This document shows positions 17,956 to 26,494 of a stretch of 48,500 nucleotides of DNA, piece after piece; within the stretch, counting starts at the first letter, position 1, and each line of letters begins with the position of its first letter. Source of the stretch: an uncultured Lachnospiraceae bacterium. GTDB taxonomy: Bacteria; Bacillota; Clostridia; Lachnospirales; Lachnospiraceae. The DNA is taken from assembly GCA_947588675.1 (NCBI GenBank), contig CANPYY010000018.1, positions 1-48,500 of the forward strand, written 5' to 3'. The notes beneath the pieces were generated by a model. That model was not told the origin of the DNA. It saw nothing but the letters and a program-made list of their open reading frames with translations, and did not search any database. Made by a program: the position numbers and the translations under genes.

Positions 17956-17957
17956 AT

Positions 17958-18653
17958 CTATCCCTGCTCTCCCAGTTCAAACTTATATCCGAGTCCCCAT
18001 ATCGTCTTAATGCGCCATTCGGGATGCGGAACAGCATCTAATTTCGCACGCAGTCTTTTTATATGTGAATCCACAGTTCTGCTGTCGCCAAAATAGTCTA
18101 TACCCCACAGGCTGTCCAAAAGATTATCCCTTGTAAATACTTTATTGGGATTTCCCACAAGAACCCACATGGTTTCTATCTCTTTTTTGGTTAGAGGAAT
18201 ATTTTTTCCGGATATCTGAAGGCTGTATTCTTCAATATTAATTGTAATAGTGCTTACGTTTAACACCGTCTTTGAATCATCATTTTCCTGTCTGCTGATT
18301 CTTCGCAATATGGCGCGTATACGTGCCATAACCTCGCTCGGGCTGAATGGCTTTACAATATAATCATCAGCGCCTATATCAAGCCCCATTATCCTTTCAA
18401 AGTCTTCGCCGCGGGCCGTTATCAGTATAACAGGAACATCTGATTTTTCTCTTATTTCACGGCACACCTGATAACCGTCTTTTTTAGGCATCATGACATC
18501 AAGCAGCACAAGCACAGGATTATATTTTACAAACATCTGCGTCGCTTCCATCCCGTCCATCGCAACTATCGGTTCAAAGCCTTCTTTTGATACATAATTG
18601 GAAAGAATATCTGTTATATCCTGATTATCATCAGCAATTAAAATATACGGCAT
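17958..18653 (-). CDS. OmpR/PhoB-type response regulator
   Basis: 231 residues. The receiver domain has the acidic pair D8-D9, the phospho-acceptor D52 in LLDVMMP, threonine in LITARG and lysine in IVKPFS. The C-terminal winged helix shows LTKKEIETMWVL and the family end DSHIKRLRAKL followed by TIWGLGYKFE. It is the first gene of the operon with the histidine kinase. Targets are unknown. Confidence 0.94.
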   Translation of the reverse strand: MPYILIADDNQDITDILSNYVSKEGFEPIVAMDGMEATQMFVKYNPVLVLLDVMMPKKDGYQVCREIREKSDVPVILITARGEDFERIMGLDIGADDYIVKPFSPSEVMARIRAILRRISRQENDDSKTVLNVSTITINIEEYSLQISGKNIPLTKKEIETMWVLVGNPNKVFTRDNLLDSLWGIDYFGDSRTVDSHIKRLRAKLDAVPHPEWRIKTIWGLGYKFELGEQG

Positions 18654-18692
18654 TTTTCTCCTCCTCGCTTTTTTTGCTGTTAATTAAATTAT

Positions 18693-18722
18693 ACTATATA
18701 ATATATAAAAAATAAATGTCAA
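18693..18722 (-). promoter_or_regulatory. Promoter of the two-component operon
   Basis: On the minus strand TTGACA (18717-18722) is followed after 18 bases by TATAGT (18693-18698), about 40 bases before the regulator start codon at 18653. The surrounding DNA is very AT-rich. Confidence 0.55.
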
Positions 18723-18779
18723 ATTTATATCCTGCTTTATGCGAATCTGACACTAAAAATCAAAAACCATGCCATTATT

Positions 18780-18808
18780 CTGACAAATAACCAATATACT
18801 TTTACTGT
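18780..18808 (+). promoter_or_regulatory. Probable promoter of the secreted Ig-like protein gene
   Basis: CTGACA (18780-18785), 17 bases, TACTGT (18803-18808), about 50 bases before the start codon. Confidence 0.4.
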
Positions 18809-18855
18809 ATAGATAAATAAACAGGCGTGAATCAATTTATAAGGGAGGTTTTAAT

Positions 18856-19626
18856 ATGCATGTTAAAAAAACTTTTTCAACGTATATGTCAATATTAATT
18901 TTAACATCCATATTATTAGCATGTTTTTTCCCAACATATACAGCCAGCGCTCTGGTACGCGAGCCAAGGCTCAATTTAAGATACCTTTCTGCAGCCAGGC
19001 ATACTTCATATAAATTAAACGTATATAATATGCAGCAGGAACAGACGGTTGATTTTTCTTCAAGCAATACGGGCGTTGTAGCTATTAAAAAGGTAAAAAG
19101 CAGGTCCTGCAGGCTTAAAACCAAAGCTTCCGGAACAGCGACGGTAACTGCTGAAATCTCAGATGCAGACGACAATATCGTTTCGGTACTCAAATGCAAA
19201 GTTACTGTATCGCCTTCTGCCGTCAGCATAAAATTCCCAAAACATAAGGTAAAAATTCCTAAAGGGGAAACTAAAACAGTAAAAGCCATAATCAAACCAA
19301 ATATTTCGGCTGAACAGCCACGGTATATATCCGACGACCCCGACATAGCCACTGTAAGCAGTATCGGAACGGTCACTGCAATTTCTGAGGGCCGTACGAC
19401 AATACGGGCTTTTATCTCGAACAGAAAAGAAACAGCCTATACCGTAATAGTAATCTCCGGAGATAATAATAACAATAATGATGATGATAAACAAACCGAA
19501 GAACCGGAGAAACATACTGCCGAACCAGTTCCTTCTCCTTCCCCTTCAGACTACTACAGCACTAAAAGCATTATCTATCCTGACGGCGAAGGCGAATATT
19601 CACCCATCTACGACACTTATAACTAA
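18856..19626 (+). CDS. Secreted protein with Ig-like (Big_2-type) repeats
   Basis: 256 residues, starting eight bases after GGGAGG. Residues 1-32 are a signal peptide. Two Big_2-like beta units follow: about 45-125 (QTVDFSSSNTGVVAIKK, ending LKCKVTVSP) and about 126-200 (DPDIATVSSIGTVTAISEGR, ending AYTVIVIS). An Asn/Asp run and a Pro/Ser/Glu-rich tail end the protein. There is no catalytic domain, sortase motif or membrane anchor. Such domains usually mediate surface association or protein contacts. Its target is unknown. It is divergent from the two-component operon and could be one of its targets, which is only inference. Confidence 0.7.
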   Translation: MHVKKTFSTYMSILILTSILLACFFPTYTASALVREPRLNLRYLSAARHTSYKLNVYNMQQEQTVDFSSSNTGVVAIKKVKSRSCRLKTKASGTATVTAEISDADDNIVSVLKCKVTVSPSAVSIKFPKHKVKIPKGETKTVKAIIKPNISAEQPRYISDDPDIATVSSIGTVTAISEGRTTIRAFISNRKETAYTVIVISGDNNNNNDDDKQTEEPEKHTAEPVPSPSPSDYYSTKSIIYPDGEGEYSPIYDTYN

Positions 19627-19680
19627 TGGCTGCCTAACGGTATCCTTGTCGTAACTTGCGATGAAAATAACTTGAAATCA

Positions 19681-19739
19681 AAGCATCCGGTAATTACACT
19701 TATATGTAAAATAACATATAGGAGATTATCCGGATGCTT
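19681..19739 (+). promoter_or_regulatory. Nested hairpin over the start codon of the zinc-ribbon gene
   Basis: The outer arms 19681-19694 and 19725-19739 pair over 14 bp with one bulged base. The inner arms TATATGT (19701-19707) and ACATATA (19714-19720) pair around a six-base loop. The GGAG ribosome site (19721-19724) lies between the two stems and the ATG (19734-19736) lies inside the outer stem. Confidence 0.55.
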
Positions 19740-19913
19740 AAAGTATATATATGCCCTAACTGCGGCAACTACAGATTTGTGACAAGCTATAATTATACCT
19801 GTTATAAATGTCACTGCGCCATGACACTGGCTGATATTGAATACAAAAAATATATTGACCTCAATTCAGATGAACGGCAGGCAATTACCAACAGATACAA
19901 AACCCGGGTCTGA
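19734..19913 (+). CDS. Small zinc-ribbon protein, 59 residues
   Basis: The peptide begins MLKVYICPNCGNYRFV and continues with CYKCHC. This gives two knuckles (CPNC and CYKC, 16 residues apart) that should bind one zinc ion. A charged helix-like tail (IEYKKYIDLNSDERQAI) follows. I do not recognise a named family. Small zinc ribbons of this type are common in Lachnospiraceae without known function. Coding is supported by a GGAG site nine bases before the ATG, the spaced cysteine pairs and the lack of any other gene here. The stop is one base from the stop of the convergent thioesterase gene. Its start codon is inside the hairpin at 19681-19739. Confidence 0.65.
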   Translation: MLKVYICPNCGNYRFVTSYNYTCYKCHCAMTLADIEYKKYIDLNSDERQAITNRYKTRV

Positions 19914-19914
19914 T

Positions 19915-20316
19915 TTAAGATTTCTTAAACCCATTAATAGTTGCATATGCAATAAGCGTTCCGGCATCATCAGTTACATTCACTGAATATAATGTCGTTG
20001 AGCGTCCTTCTTTTATACATCTTGCCTCTGCCGTAACCGTTTCACCCTTTAACGTCCCGCAAAATGTAATATTACTGCTAAGCGACACGGTATTTGGTTC
20101 ATCCCAGTTGCTCGCAACCGCAACCGCAAAATCGACAAGCATAAAACTTACCCCGCCCATCAATGCGCCAAGGGCATTTCTGTGCCTGTCAGTCACTTTA
20201 AGCGAACACCTTGCATATCCTTTTTTATAATCTTCAATTACCGCTCCGTTTTCCGTTGCAAATCTGTCGTTTGAAAAAAATTCCCTTACTTCTTCCAATG
20301 AATTACATCTAGGCAT
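19915..20316 (-). CDS. PaaI-type hotdog-fold thioesterase
   Basis: 133 residues, the usual length of the family. The hotdog signature GALMGGVSFMLVDFAVAVA (about residues 47-65) is followed by NITFCGTLKGETVTAEARCI. These enzymes hydrolyse acyl-CoA thioesters, often aromatic ones, in the cytoplasm. The substrate is not predictable. The start is supported by AAGGAG seven bases upstream. It is divergent from the CYTH gene. Confidence 0.85.
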   Translation of the reverse strand: MPRCNSLEEVREFFSNDRFATENGAVIEDYKKGYARCSLKVTDRHRNALGALMGGVSFMLVDFAVAVASNWDEPNTVSLSSNITFCGTLKGETVTAEARCIKEGRSTTLYSVNVTDDAGTLIAYATINGFKKS

Positions 20317-20386
20317 AAATAAACTCCTTTACATTAATATTAATCTTATTATAAAATAATATACAAAATTAAGAGAGGTATCGCAA

Positions 20387-20893
20387 ATGAGCAAATCATA
20401 CGAGATTGAAAAAAAATTTTTAATTAATAAACTCCCCGAAAACCTTGATTCCTATATCCATTTTGATATTGAGCAGGGGTATCTGTGCATTGACCCGGTA
20501 ATAAGAGTACGGAAAAAGGATTCCGATTATATACTCACATACAAATCAAGCGGTTTTATGATGCGCGAAGAATATGAGCATCCTCTTACCAAAAACGGTT
20601 ACGAACACCTTATAGCCAAAGCCGACGGTAATATCATATCAAAAACCAGATACATTATACCTGAACCTTCAGGACTTACTATTGAACTCGACGTATTCAA
20701 AAACGCCTTTAAAGGCATTATTATTGCCGAAGTCGAATTTAATTCCCTTAGTGAAGCCGAAAGTTTTACGCCTCCGGACTGGTTTGGGGATGAAGTTACC
20801 CGTAACACCTTTTTCCATAACAGTTACATGAGCCGCATGGGAAAAGATGAACTTTTATCTTTCATTTTACGATATTCCGCTTATAAACGGTGA
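20387..20893 (+). CDS. CYTH-domain protein
   Basis: 168 residues. It opens with the family motif E-x-E-x-K (YEIEKKFLI). Alternating basic and acidic strands follow: PVIRVRKKDSDYILTYKS, TIELDVFKN and IIAEVEFNSLSEAESF. The tunnel-fold family binds triphosphate compounds with divalent metals and includes inorganic triphosphatases and thiamine triphosphatases. Activity here is unassigned. AGAGAGG precedes the start. Its last 27 bases overlap the 3' end of the convergent acetylesterase gene. Confidence 0.85.
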   Translation: MSKSYEIEKKFLINKLPENLDSYIHFDIEQGYLCIDPVIRVRKKDSDYILTYKSSGFMMREEYEHPLTKNGYEHLIAKADGNIISKTRYIIPEPSGLTIELDVFKNAFKGIIIAEVEFNSLSEAESFTPPDWFGDEVTRNTFFHNSYMSRMGKDELLSFILRYSAYKR

Positions 20894-22831
20894 CGCAGGC
20901 AGTCCCGCCGTATTATAAACAGGCGGTCTGCCGGGGTTATTAAACCAGGCATACCTGACTTTCGTATATTTTACGCCTGTCTTCGGGCAGGAAAGCACAA
21001 TTTTATTGCCTGTTGCCGTAAACCCTGTAACTTTCGTCCATACGGAATCGTTACCGCATACTTCAAAATATCCGTAATTATCGTTTACAATATCTATCCC
21101 TTCGTCACAATGCGTAAATTCAACGGTTACCGTATTTTCTACGTCGTCGCCATATACACATTCAACTGCAGGGCCACTGTACTCGACATTTTTTCCGTAA
21201 ATCATATTAAGCGCCGCAAGCGCAAGCCTTTTTCCTATCATTTCTTTATTCTGCGGATGAAGGTCGTTACTCTCCCCTATATCAATCGCAACTATCATTG
21301 CCGTATTGGGAACTTCAAGCACCTGTCTCTGCGCTTCCCTGAACTCATACCATCTATCCTGCATTTCCTTAGCCGCCGGATCATCAAACTGCGGAAGCTG
21401 TACATAAAAGAACGGCAGCTCCTTTCCAAACCATTTTCGCCAACATGCTATCAAATCTTTCATAAGCGATATATACCTCTTTGGACTGTCGGCGTTTGAT
21501 TCGCCCTGATACCACAATCCTCCTTTAAAAGCATACTTCTCAAGCGGTTTCATCATGGAATTATAAAGTCCCGTCGGTTTATACTGAAAAAATGTCATCT
21601 GCGGCAGAACTTCCATCTCCGCCCCTTTTATATATTTCCATAAGCCTGCTAAATCAAATTCCCATCTTCCATTCATTACGTCGGCATCTTTTGGCATACA
21701 CGCGCATCCCGCATACGAACCCTCATATATATATTCTTTACCCTGAAGACAGTATTTCTTGTCTTTAACAAAGCCTCCCGTACCCCTGTTTATTATAAGC
21801 CTGACTGCCAGTACATTTTTACCATGCTTTAATATGCCGTTTTTCAAAGGATATCTCCTTGGCGGATACATATATTCGGTAACTCCGACTAAAGTTCCGT
21901 TCAGATAAACTCTGTCTGCGTCTATCATCGCGCCAAGTCTTAACATTACATCCTCTATAAGAAAATCATCAGGTATTTCAAATTCCTTACGAAACCACAA
22001 AGAGCCGTGGAAATCTTTAAGTTCCGTATCATGGAACGTACCCGGCACCATAATGTTTTCCCAATCCGTATCGTCATAACCGTCTTTTGCATATACAGGC
22101 TCTCCGTTTACTATTCCCGAATCTTTTTCATCAAGCCGTTCATACCAGTCATTCATTGCCGCAATATCATCTTCCTGAACCTTTTTAACATATTCTGCAT
22201 CACAGCAGCTTTTTATCTCGTCGTCATATATTTTATATTTTGCAAGCGTTTCTTCCGGCAAATGCGCTTCTATAGGCGTGCCTCCAATAGAATTGTTTAT
22301 TATTCCCACAGGTACGCCTTCATTTTCAAAAATCTGCCTCGCAAAATGAAACGCCGCTGCGCTCATATTGAGTATATCTTCCTTTTCAGACGCCTTCAGC
22401 CATGCGCCGCCGTAAAACTGCCTGTCGTATTCTCCAAACTTTATCTGTTCAGGTACTCTGAACTCCCTTATCATAGGATAATTAATATCATCAAGCTCTT
22501 TCCCGACAAGGTCTATCGTCCTTTCAATACGAAGTTCCATATTCGACTGCCCGCTCGCTATATATACATCTCCAACAAGTATGTCGTTTATTGTTTCACT
22601 GCATGAATCTGAGCTTATAGTCATGGAATACGGGCCTTTCGCACTGCCTGTCCTTATATTAAATATAAATTCTCCCGTATTATCTGCATAAGCCTCATAT
22701 ATACCGCCGTCAAATTCCAGTTTAAGATGCGTTCCCTCTTTTGCAAATCCCCATACTTTTACATCGGCATTTCTCTGAATAACCATTCCATCCCGAAAAC
22801 ATGCAAACATCTCAAAATCTTTCTCTGCCAT
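20867..22831 (-). CDS. Intracellular SGNH acetylesterase (sialate O-acetylesterase family)
   Basis: 654 residues without a signal peptide. The SGNH elements are DVYIASGQSNMELRIE (serine near residue 95), GGLWYQGESNADSP and the Asp-His pair in NDLHPQN. A galactose-binding-like domain (WFRKEFEIPDDFLIEDVMLR ... DRVYLNGTLVG) is inserted between them, as is usual in this family. Members remove acetyl groups from sialic acid or from plant glycans. With GH115 and a secreted esterase elsewhere in the window, imported acetylated xylo-oligosaccharides are plausible, but this is inference. The start at 22831 is fixed by GGAGG eight bases upstream. It has its own consensus promoter and follows rnfB closely. 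Confidence 0.82.
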   Translation of the reverse strand: MAEKDFEMFACFRDGMVIQRNADVKVWGFAKEGTHLKLEFDGGIYEAYADNTGEFIFNIRTGSAKGPYSMTISSDSCSETINDILVGDVYIASGQSNMELRIERTIDLVGKELDDINYPMIREFRVPEQIKFGEYDRQFYGGAWLKASEKEDILNMSAAAFHFARQIFENEGVPVGIINNSIGGTPIEAHLPEETLAKYKIYDDEIKSCCDAEYVKKVQEDDIAAMNDWYERLDEKDSGIVNGEPVYAKDGYDDTDWENIMVPGTFHDTELKDFHGSLWFRKEFEIPDDFLIEDVMLRLGAMIDADRVYLNGTLVGVTEYMYPPRRYPLKNGILKHGKNVLAVRLIINRGTGGFVKDKKYCLQGKEYIYEGSYAGCACMPKDADVMNGRWEFDLAGLWKYIKGAEMEVLPQMTFFQYKPTGLYNSMMKPLEKYAFKGGLWYQGESNADSPKRYISLMKDLIACWRKWFGKELPFFYVQLPQFDDPAAKEMQDRWYEFREAQRQVLEVPNTAMIVAIDIGESNDLHPQNKEMIGKRLALAALNMIYGKNVEYSGPAVECVYGDDVENTVTVEFTHCDEGIDIVNDNYGYFEVCGNDSVWTKVTGFTATGNKIVLSCPKTGVKYTKVRYAWFNNPGRPPVYNTAGLPASPFISGIS

Positions 22832-22851
22832 TACAAACACCTCCAAAGTGC

Positions 22852-22884
22852 ATAAATTATATAATTTATCTCACGTATTGTCAA
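22852..22884 (-). promoter_or_regulatory. Full-consensus sigma-A promoter of the acetylesterase gene with AT palindrome
   Basis: On the minus strand TTGACA (22879-22884) is followed after exactly 17 bases by TATAAT (22856-22861), a perfect match to both hexamers. The -35 lies inside the last codons of rnfB. The -10 lies within an 18-bp perfect AT-only palindrome (22852-22869) that could serve as an operator. The leader is only about 18 bases. Confidence 0.8.
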
Positions 22885-23677
22885 CAAATCCACTTATGCA
22901 GCCTGTCACACAGCTTTCCTTGCATTTGCCGCATTTTACGCATTTTGAATAATCAATATGCGGTATGTTATGGACAAGTTCTATTGCGCCCGCCTTACAT
23001 GATTTTTTACATAACCCACACCCTATACATCCGGCGCTGCAGACGTTTTTCACATTCTTGCCTTTGTCATTGTTATTACAGCCCACTTTATACCCTGCAT
23101 CGTACGGAATACTTTCAATCAGATTTCTCGGACAAGCTTCTTTGCATTTACCACAGCCTGTGCAACGTCCTTTGTCTATATGCGCAACGCCATCCTTAAC
23201 GGATATCGCGCCATAACGGCATACCTTTACGCAGGTTCCAAGTCCCAGACACCCATATGAGCAAGCCTTTTTACCGCCTTCCGGAATAATTAGGGCAGAT
23301 ATACAGTCGGGTACTCCCGTATATATATATTTGTCAGGCGCTTTACTGCATGTCCCTATACACCGTACGTGCATTATCCGTCTGTCCTTTTCTTCTATGG
23401 CATACCCCAATATCTTCGATACGGTATATGCTTTTTCTTTGTTTATTGGAACAACACACATTACAAATTCAGCTTTTCCTTCTGCCACGGCTCTTGCAAA
23501 TTCATCGCATCCCGCATATCCGCACCCGCCGCAGTTATTTCCGGGCAGTTCTTTCCTTATAAGCGTTACCTTTTCATCTTCCTCAGTAAAAAAAACTTTT
23601 CCTGCCAGCCCTACAAGCAGTCCTGTTATAATACCGCATATACCCATAACCGATACCGCACACACTATTATTGTCAT
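22871..23677 (-). CDS. rnfB: Rnf complex ferredoxin subunit RnfB
   Basis: 268 residues. One N-terminal membrane helix is followed by the cysteine cluster GNNCGGCGYAGCDEFARAV of RnfB. Then come several 4Fe-4S motifs: CLGLGTCVKVC, CTGCGKCKEAC, CIGCGLCKKSC and CVKCGKCKESC. RnfB takes electrons from reduced ferredoxin on the cytoplasmic side. It is the last gene of the rnfCDGEAB order used in Clostridia. The start follows AAGGAGG. There is no terminator before the acetylesterase gene, 39 bases away. Confidence 0.95.
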   Translation of the reverse strand: MTIIVCAVSVMGICGIITGLLVGLAGKVFFTEEDEKVTLIRKELPGNNCGGCGYAGCDEFARAVAEGKAEFVMCVVPINKEKAYTVSKILGYAIEEKDRRIMHVRCIGTCSKAPDKYIYTGVPDCISALIIPEGGKKACSYGCLGLGTCVKVCRYGAISVKDGVAHIDKGRCTGCGKCKEACPRNLIESIPYDAGYKVGCNNNDKGKNVKNVCSAGCIGCGLCKKSCKAGAIELVHNIPHIDYSKCVKCGKCKESCVTGCISGFVDNT

Positions 23678-23691
23678 TTTTCCAATCCTCC

Positions 23692-24267
23692 TTATATCTG
23701 CGCAAACCCGAAAAATGCTATCGCCATAAGTCCGGCCGTAACAAGCGTTACAGGCATTCCTTTAAATGCCTCAGGTATATCTTCATTATATTCAATTTTT
23801 TCTCTCAGACCTGCCATAATAAGAATAGCAATCAAAAAACCCGCCGATACTCCCGCTGCATACACCAGGCTTTTTATAAAACCGCAGTCTGCCTCCGCTG
23901 CGTTTATTGCCGTCCCCAGCACTGCGCAATTAGTCGTTATAAGAGGCAGATATACTCCAAGCGACCTGTACAGTCCTTCTGATTTCTTTTTTATAAACAA
24001 CTCTATAATCTGTACAAGCCCGGCAATTATCATTATAAATATTATCGTCCTTAAAAATCCTATATTAAAATATGTAAGCAGTTTTTCTACCGGATATGTA
24101 ATCGCAGTTGATATGGTTATTACAAAAAATACCGCCACACCCATACCGGCGGCAGTAGACATTTTTTTAGAAACACCGAGAAACGGACACAGGCCAAGAA
24201 ACCGGCTCAGTATAACATTATTTGCAAATGCCGCAGTCATAAACACCGCTATAAGTTTCATAATCAT
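23692..24267 (-). CDS. rnfA: Rnf complex membrane subunit RnfA
   Basis: 191 residues with six membrane helices and the family stretch FANNVILSRFLGLCPFLGVSKK. In RnfA and RnfE these cysteines lie in the membrane and help carry electrons across. It overlaps the rnfE stop by four bases (ATGA), showing translational coupling, and is followed 14 bases later by rnfB. Confidence 0.95.
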   Translation of the reverse strand: MIMKLIAVFMTAAFANNVILSRFLGLCPFLGVSKKMSTAAGMGVAVFFVITISTAITYPVEKLLTYFNIGFLRTIIFIMIIAGLVQIIELFIKKKSEGLYRSLGVYLPLITTNCAVLGTAINAAEADCGFIKSLVYAAGVSAGFLIAILIMAGLREKIEYNEDIPEAFKGMPVTLVTAGLMAIAFFGFAQI

Positions 24268-24923
24268 CGCTCCATGACACAGTTTTTACAGTTTTTGCCG
24301 CACGCGCCGCAATTTTTTTTGCTTCCCTTTTTCCTTTTGTTCTGCACGGCGCACATAAATGCAAGTACAAAAAAAGCGCCCGGGGCCATTGTAAAAATCG
24401 CTGCGGGCGTATATCTTCCTTTTAAAAAGTATTCATTAAAGTTCCATCCGAATATTGTGCCTTTCCCAAACGCTTCCCTGCATATGCCAATCAATGTAAG
24501 AGCCATTGTGAATCCGGTCCCCATCCCAAGTCCATCAAATGCTGAAAGTACCACACCGTGTGAAGACGCATACGCCTCCGCGCGTCCAAGTATTATGCAA
24601 TTGACTACAATAAGCGGTATATATAATCCAAGCGCCGAATACACTTCAGGCATATATGCCATAAGAAGTATCTGTATTACACTTACTGCCGCCGCAATCA
24701 CAATAATATATGCAGGAATCCTTATACTTCCCGGAATAATATGTCTAAGCGCCGAAATAAGTATATTTGATATTACCAGCACTGCGCCTGTAGTTATACC
24801 CATGAAAAAACCATTTGCCGCAGACGTCGTTACCGCAAGCGTGGGACACATTCCAAGCATAAGTACAAACGTAGGATTCTGCCTTATTATACCGTTATAA
24901 ATTCTTTCGGCATATCTGTTCAT
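24264..24923 (-). CDS. rnfE: Rnf complex membrane subunit RnfE
   Basis: 219 residues with six membrane helices, homologous to RnfA (NPTFVLMLGMCPTLAVTTSA). The C-terminus is an unusual cysteine-rich tail (CGACGKNCKNC) that could bind a metal or cluster. The start overlaps the rnfG stop in the sequence TAATG. Confidence 0.94.
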   Translation of the reverse strand: MNRYAERIYNGIIRQNPTFVLMLGMCPTLAVTTSAANGFFMGITTGAVLVISNILISALRHIIPGSIRIPAYIIVIAAAVSVIQILLMAYMPEVYSALGLYIPLIVVNCIILGRAEAYASSHGVVLSAFDGLGMGTGFTMALTLIGICREAFGKGTIFGWNFNEYFLKGRYTPAAIFTMAPGAFFVLAFMCAVQNKRKKGSKKNCGACGKNCKNCVMER

Positions 24924-25564
24924 TAATTTCCCCCTGTAGCGCTGTTTATTGTATTAAAAAAATCAAGGCATATATTTACTGAATTGACCACCGCATCAGA
25001 AGTTATCGTGGCGTTGGTCAGTCCGTCTATTTCATTATCGTCTGCTTCCGTACCTGCATTAATTCCTATCTTTCCCGACTTTCCTTTAAACTGTTCCTTA
25101 AATTCTTCATCCGTACAATTAGCTCCAAGTCCCGCGGTTTCATTCATATATACAATATCGATACCCGTAACCACGCCCGATAAATCTATGCCTGCAGCTA
25201 TTGTAACATTTCCCGAATACCCTGCTGAATGTGCAATAAAAGCATATCCTATGACATTCCCCTGTTCATCCTCCACCTTGGAAATATTATCTATATATGC
25301 TTTCATATTTTCGCTTTTTCGGGAATTATACTCCGAAATCCCAGCAGAAAGTTCCCCGCTTTCCTCAAACTTCACGCCGCTATAATCTTTATATACATTA
25401 TTATAACCGGTAAGTCTGGCTTCTTTTGAAGCTTCATCTATATGCTTTTTTGTTTTAAGGAACACTCCTCCCAGAATAAGCCCGAGAACAGCAGCAATTA
25501 CGCAAAGTATAAGTCCGTCTCTTAACAGGCTGTCGCCTTTTCTTTTCACATGTTTTTTAGCCAT
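24923..25564 (-). CDS. rnfG: Rnf complex FMN-binding subunit RnfG
   Basis: 213 residues. One N-terminal helix anchors an extracytoplasmic FMN-binding domain. The covalent flavin site is LTNATITSDAVV near the C-terminus, with the threonine of the S/T-G-A-T-x-T type motif; here Asn replaces the usual Gly. The start at 25564 is chosen for its AGGAG site nine bases upstream and lies within the end of rnfD, a 19-base overlap. Confidence 0.93.
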   Translation of the reverse strand: MAKKHVKRKGDSLLRDGLILCVIAAVLGLILGGVFLKTKKHIDEASKEARLTGYNNVYKDYSGVKFEESGELSAGISEYNSRKSENMKAYIDNISKVEDEQGNVIGYAFIAHSAGYSGNVTIAAGIDLSGVVTGIDIVYMNETAGLGANCTDEEFKEQFKGKSGKIGINAGTEADDNEIDGLTNATITSDAVVNSVNICLDFFNTINSATGGN

Positions 25565-26493
25565 ATGCTCTTTCTCTCCTCTCCAAACGGTACAGGCATC
25601 GTACATTTTTCTATAAGCGGAACTATCATATTACTACAGATTATCGCATAAGATACTCCTTCAGGCAAGCCTTTTGATAACCTGAAAATACCCGTAAGCG
25701 TCCCTATACACATTCCGTACAAAATGCGGCCCGATGACGTCACCGGCGACGTAACATAATCTGTCGCCATAAAAACCGAACCAAATAAAAGTCCGCCGCC
25801 GCACACTTGTAATATAATATATCCGCCATCTATACTTCCACAGGACATTATATTATATACAGACATAAACGTGACAAATGACAGTATACATGATATCGGT
25901 ATTGTAAAAGATATAACCCTGCGGGCTATAAGATATATTGCGCCTATAAGTATCGCCGGAACGGAAGTTTCGCCTATACATCCTGCCGTAGTGCCAAAAA
26001 ACATATCAAAAATATCCGGTCTTTCTCCCGCTTTAATCATCATAAGGGGCGTAGCTTTACTCTCCCCATCCACGAAAAATGCAGTCATCTGTCTGCTGTA
26101 GGATATTAAAAGAAAACACCTTGCCGCCAGCGCAGGATTCATGAAATTGTGTCCCAATCCTCCAAACAGTTGTTTTACAACAATAATTGCAAATATCCCT
26201 CCAACTGCAGGAATCCAAAACGGCACATATGCAGACAGGTTAAGCCCGAGAAGCAATCCGGTAAGCAGCGCGCTTCTGTCATTAACGGTAACCGGTCTTT
26301 TCAATATCTTCTCATATATATACTCCGATAACACGCATGAAATAATACTTATACATATTATTAAAAATGCCCTGTGTCCAAAATAATATATACCAAAACA
26401 TGCAGAGGGCATAAGCGCTATACATACGTCCGTCATAATCTCCTCAGTATAAACGCCCTTCCTTATATGCGGCGCTGCCGATACATTAAGCAC
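25546..26493 (-). CDS. rnfD: Rnf complex membrane flavin subunit RnfD
   Basis: 315 residues with about nine to ten membrane helices. The flavin attachment region reads DGESKATPLMMI, with the threonine as the expected FMN-linked residue. RnfD forms part of the ion-translocating membrane core. It uses a GTG start with GGGGAG eight bases upstream, one base after the rnfC stop codon. Confidence 0.94.
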   Translation of the reverse strand: MLNVSAAPHIRKGVYTEEIMTDVCIALMPSACFGIYYFGHRAFLIICISIISCVLSEYIYEKILKRPVTVNDRSALLTGLLLGLNLSAYVPFWIPAVGGIFAIIVVKQLFGGLGHNFMNPALAARCFLLISYSRQMTAFFVDGESKATPLMMIKAGERPDIFDMFFGTTAGCIGETSVPAILIGAIYLIARRVISFTIPISCILSFVTFMSVYNIMSCGSIDGGYIILQVCGGGLLFGSVFMATDYVTSPVTSSGRILYGMCIGTLTGIFRLSKGLPEGVSYAIICSNMIVPLIEKCTMPVPFGEERKSIWLKNM

Positions 26494-26494
26494 T

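Noticed and set aside
23369-24277. A 302-codon open frame on the plus strand opposite rnfA and rnfB
   Set aside because: It lies antisense to two clearly conserved rnf genes, has no ribosome site and reads as low-quality mixed sequence. It is a shadow frame.
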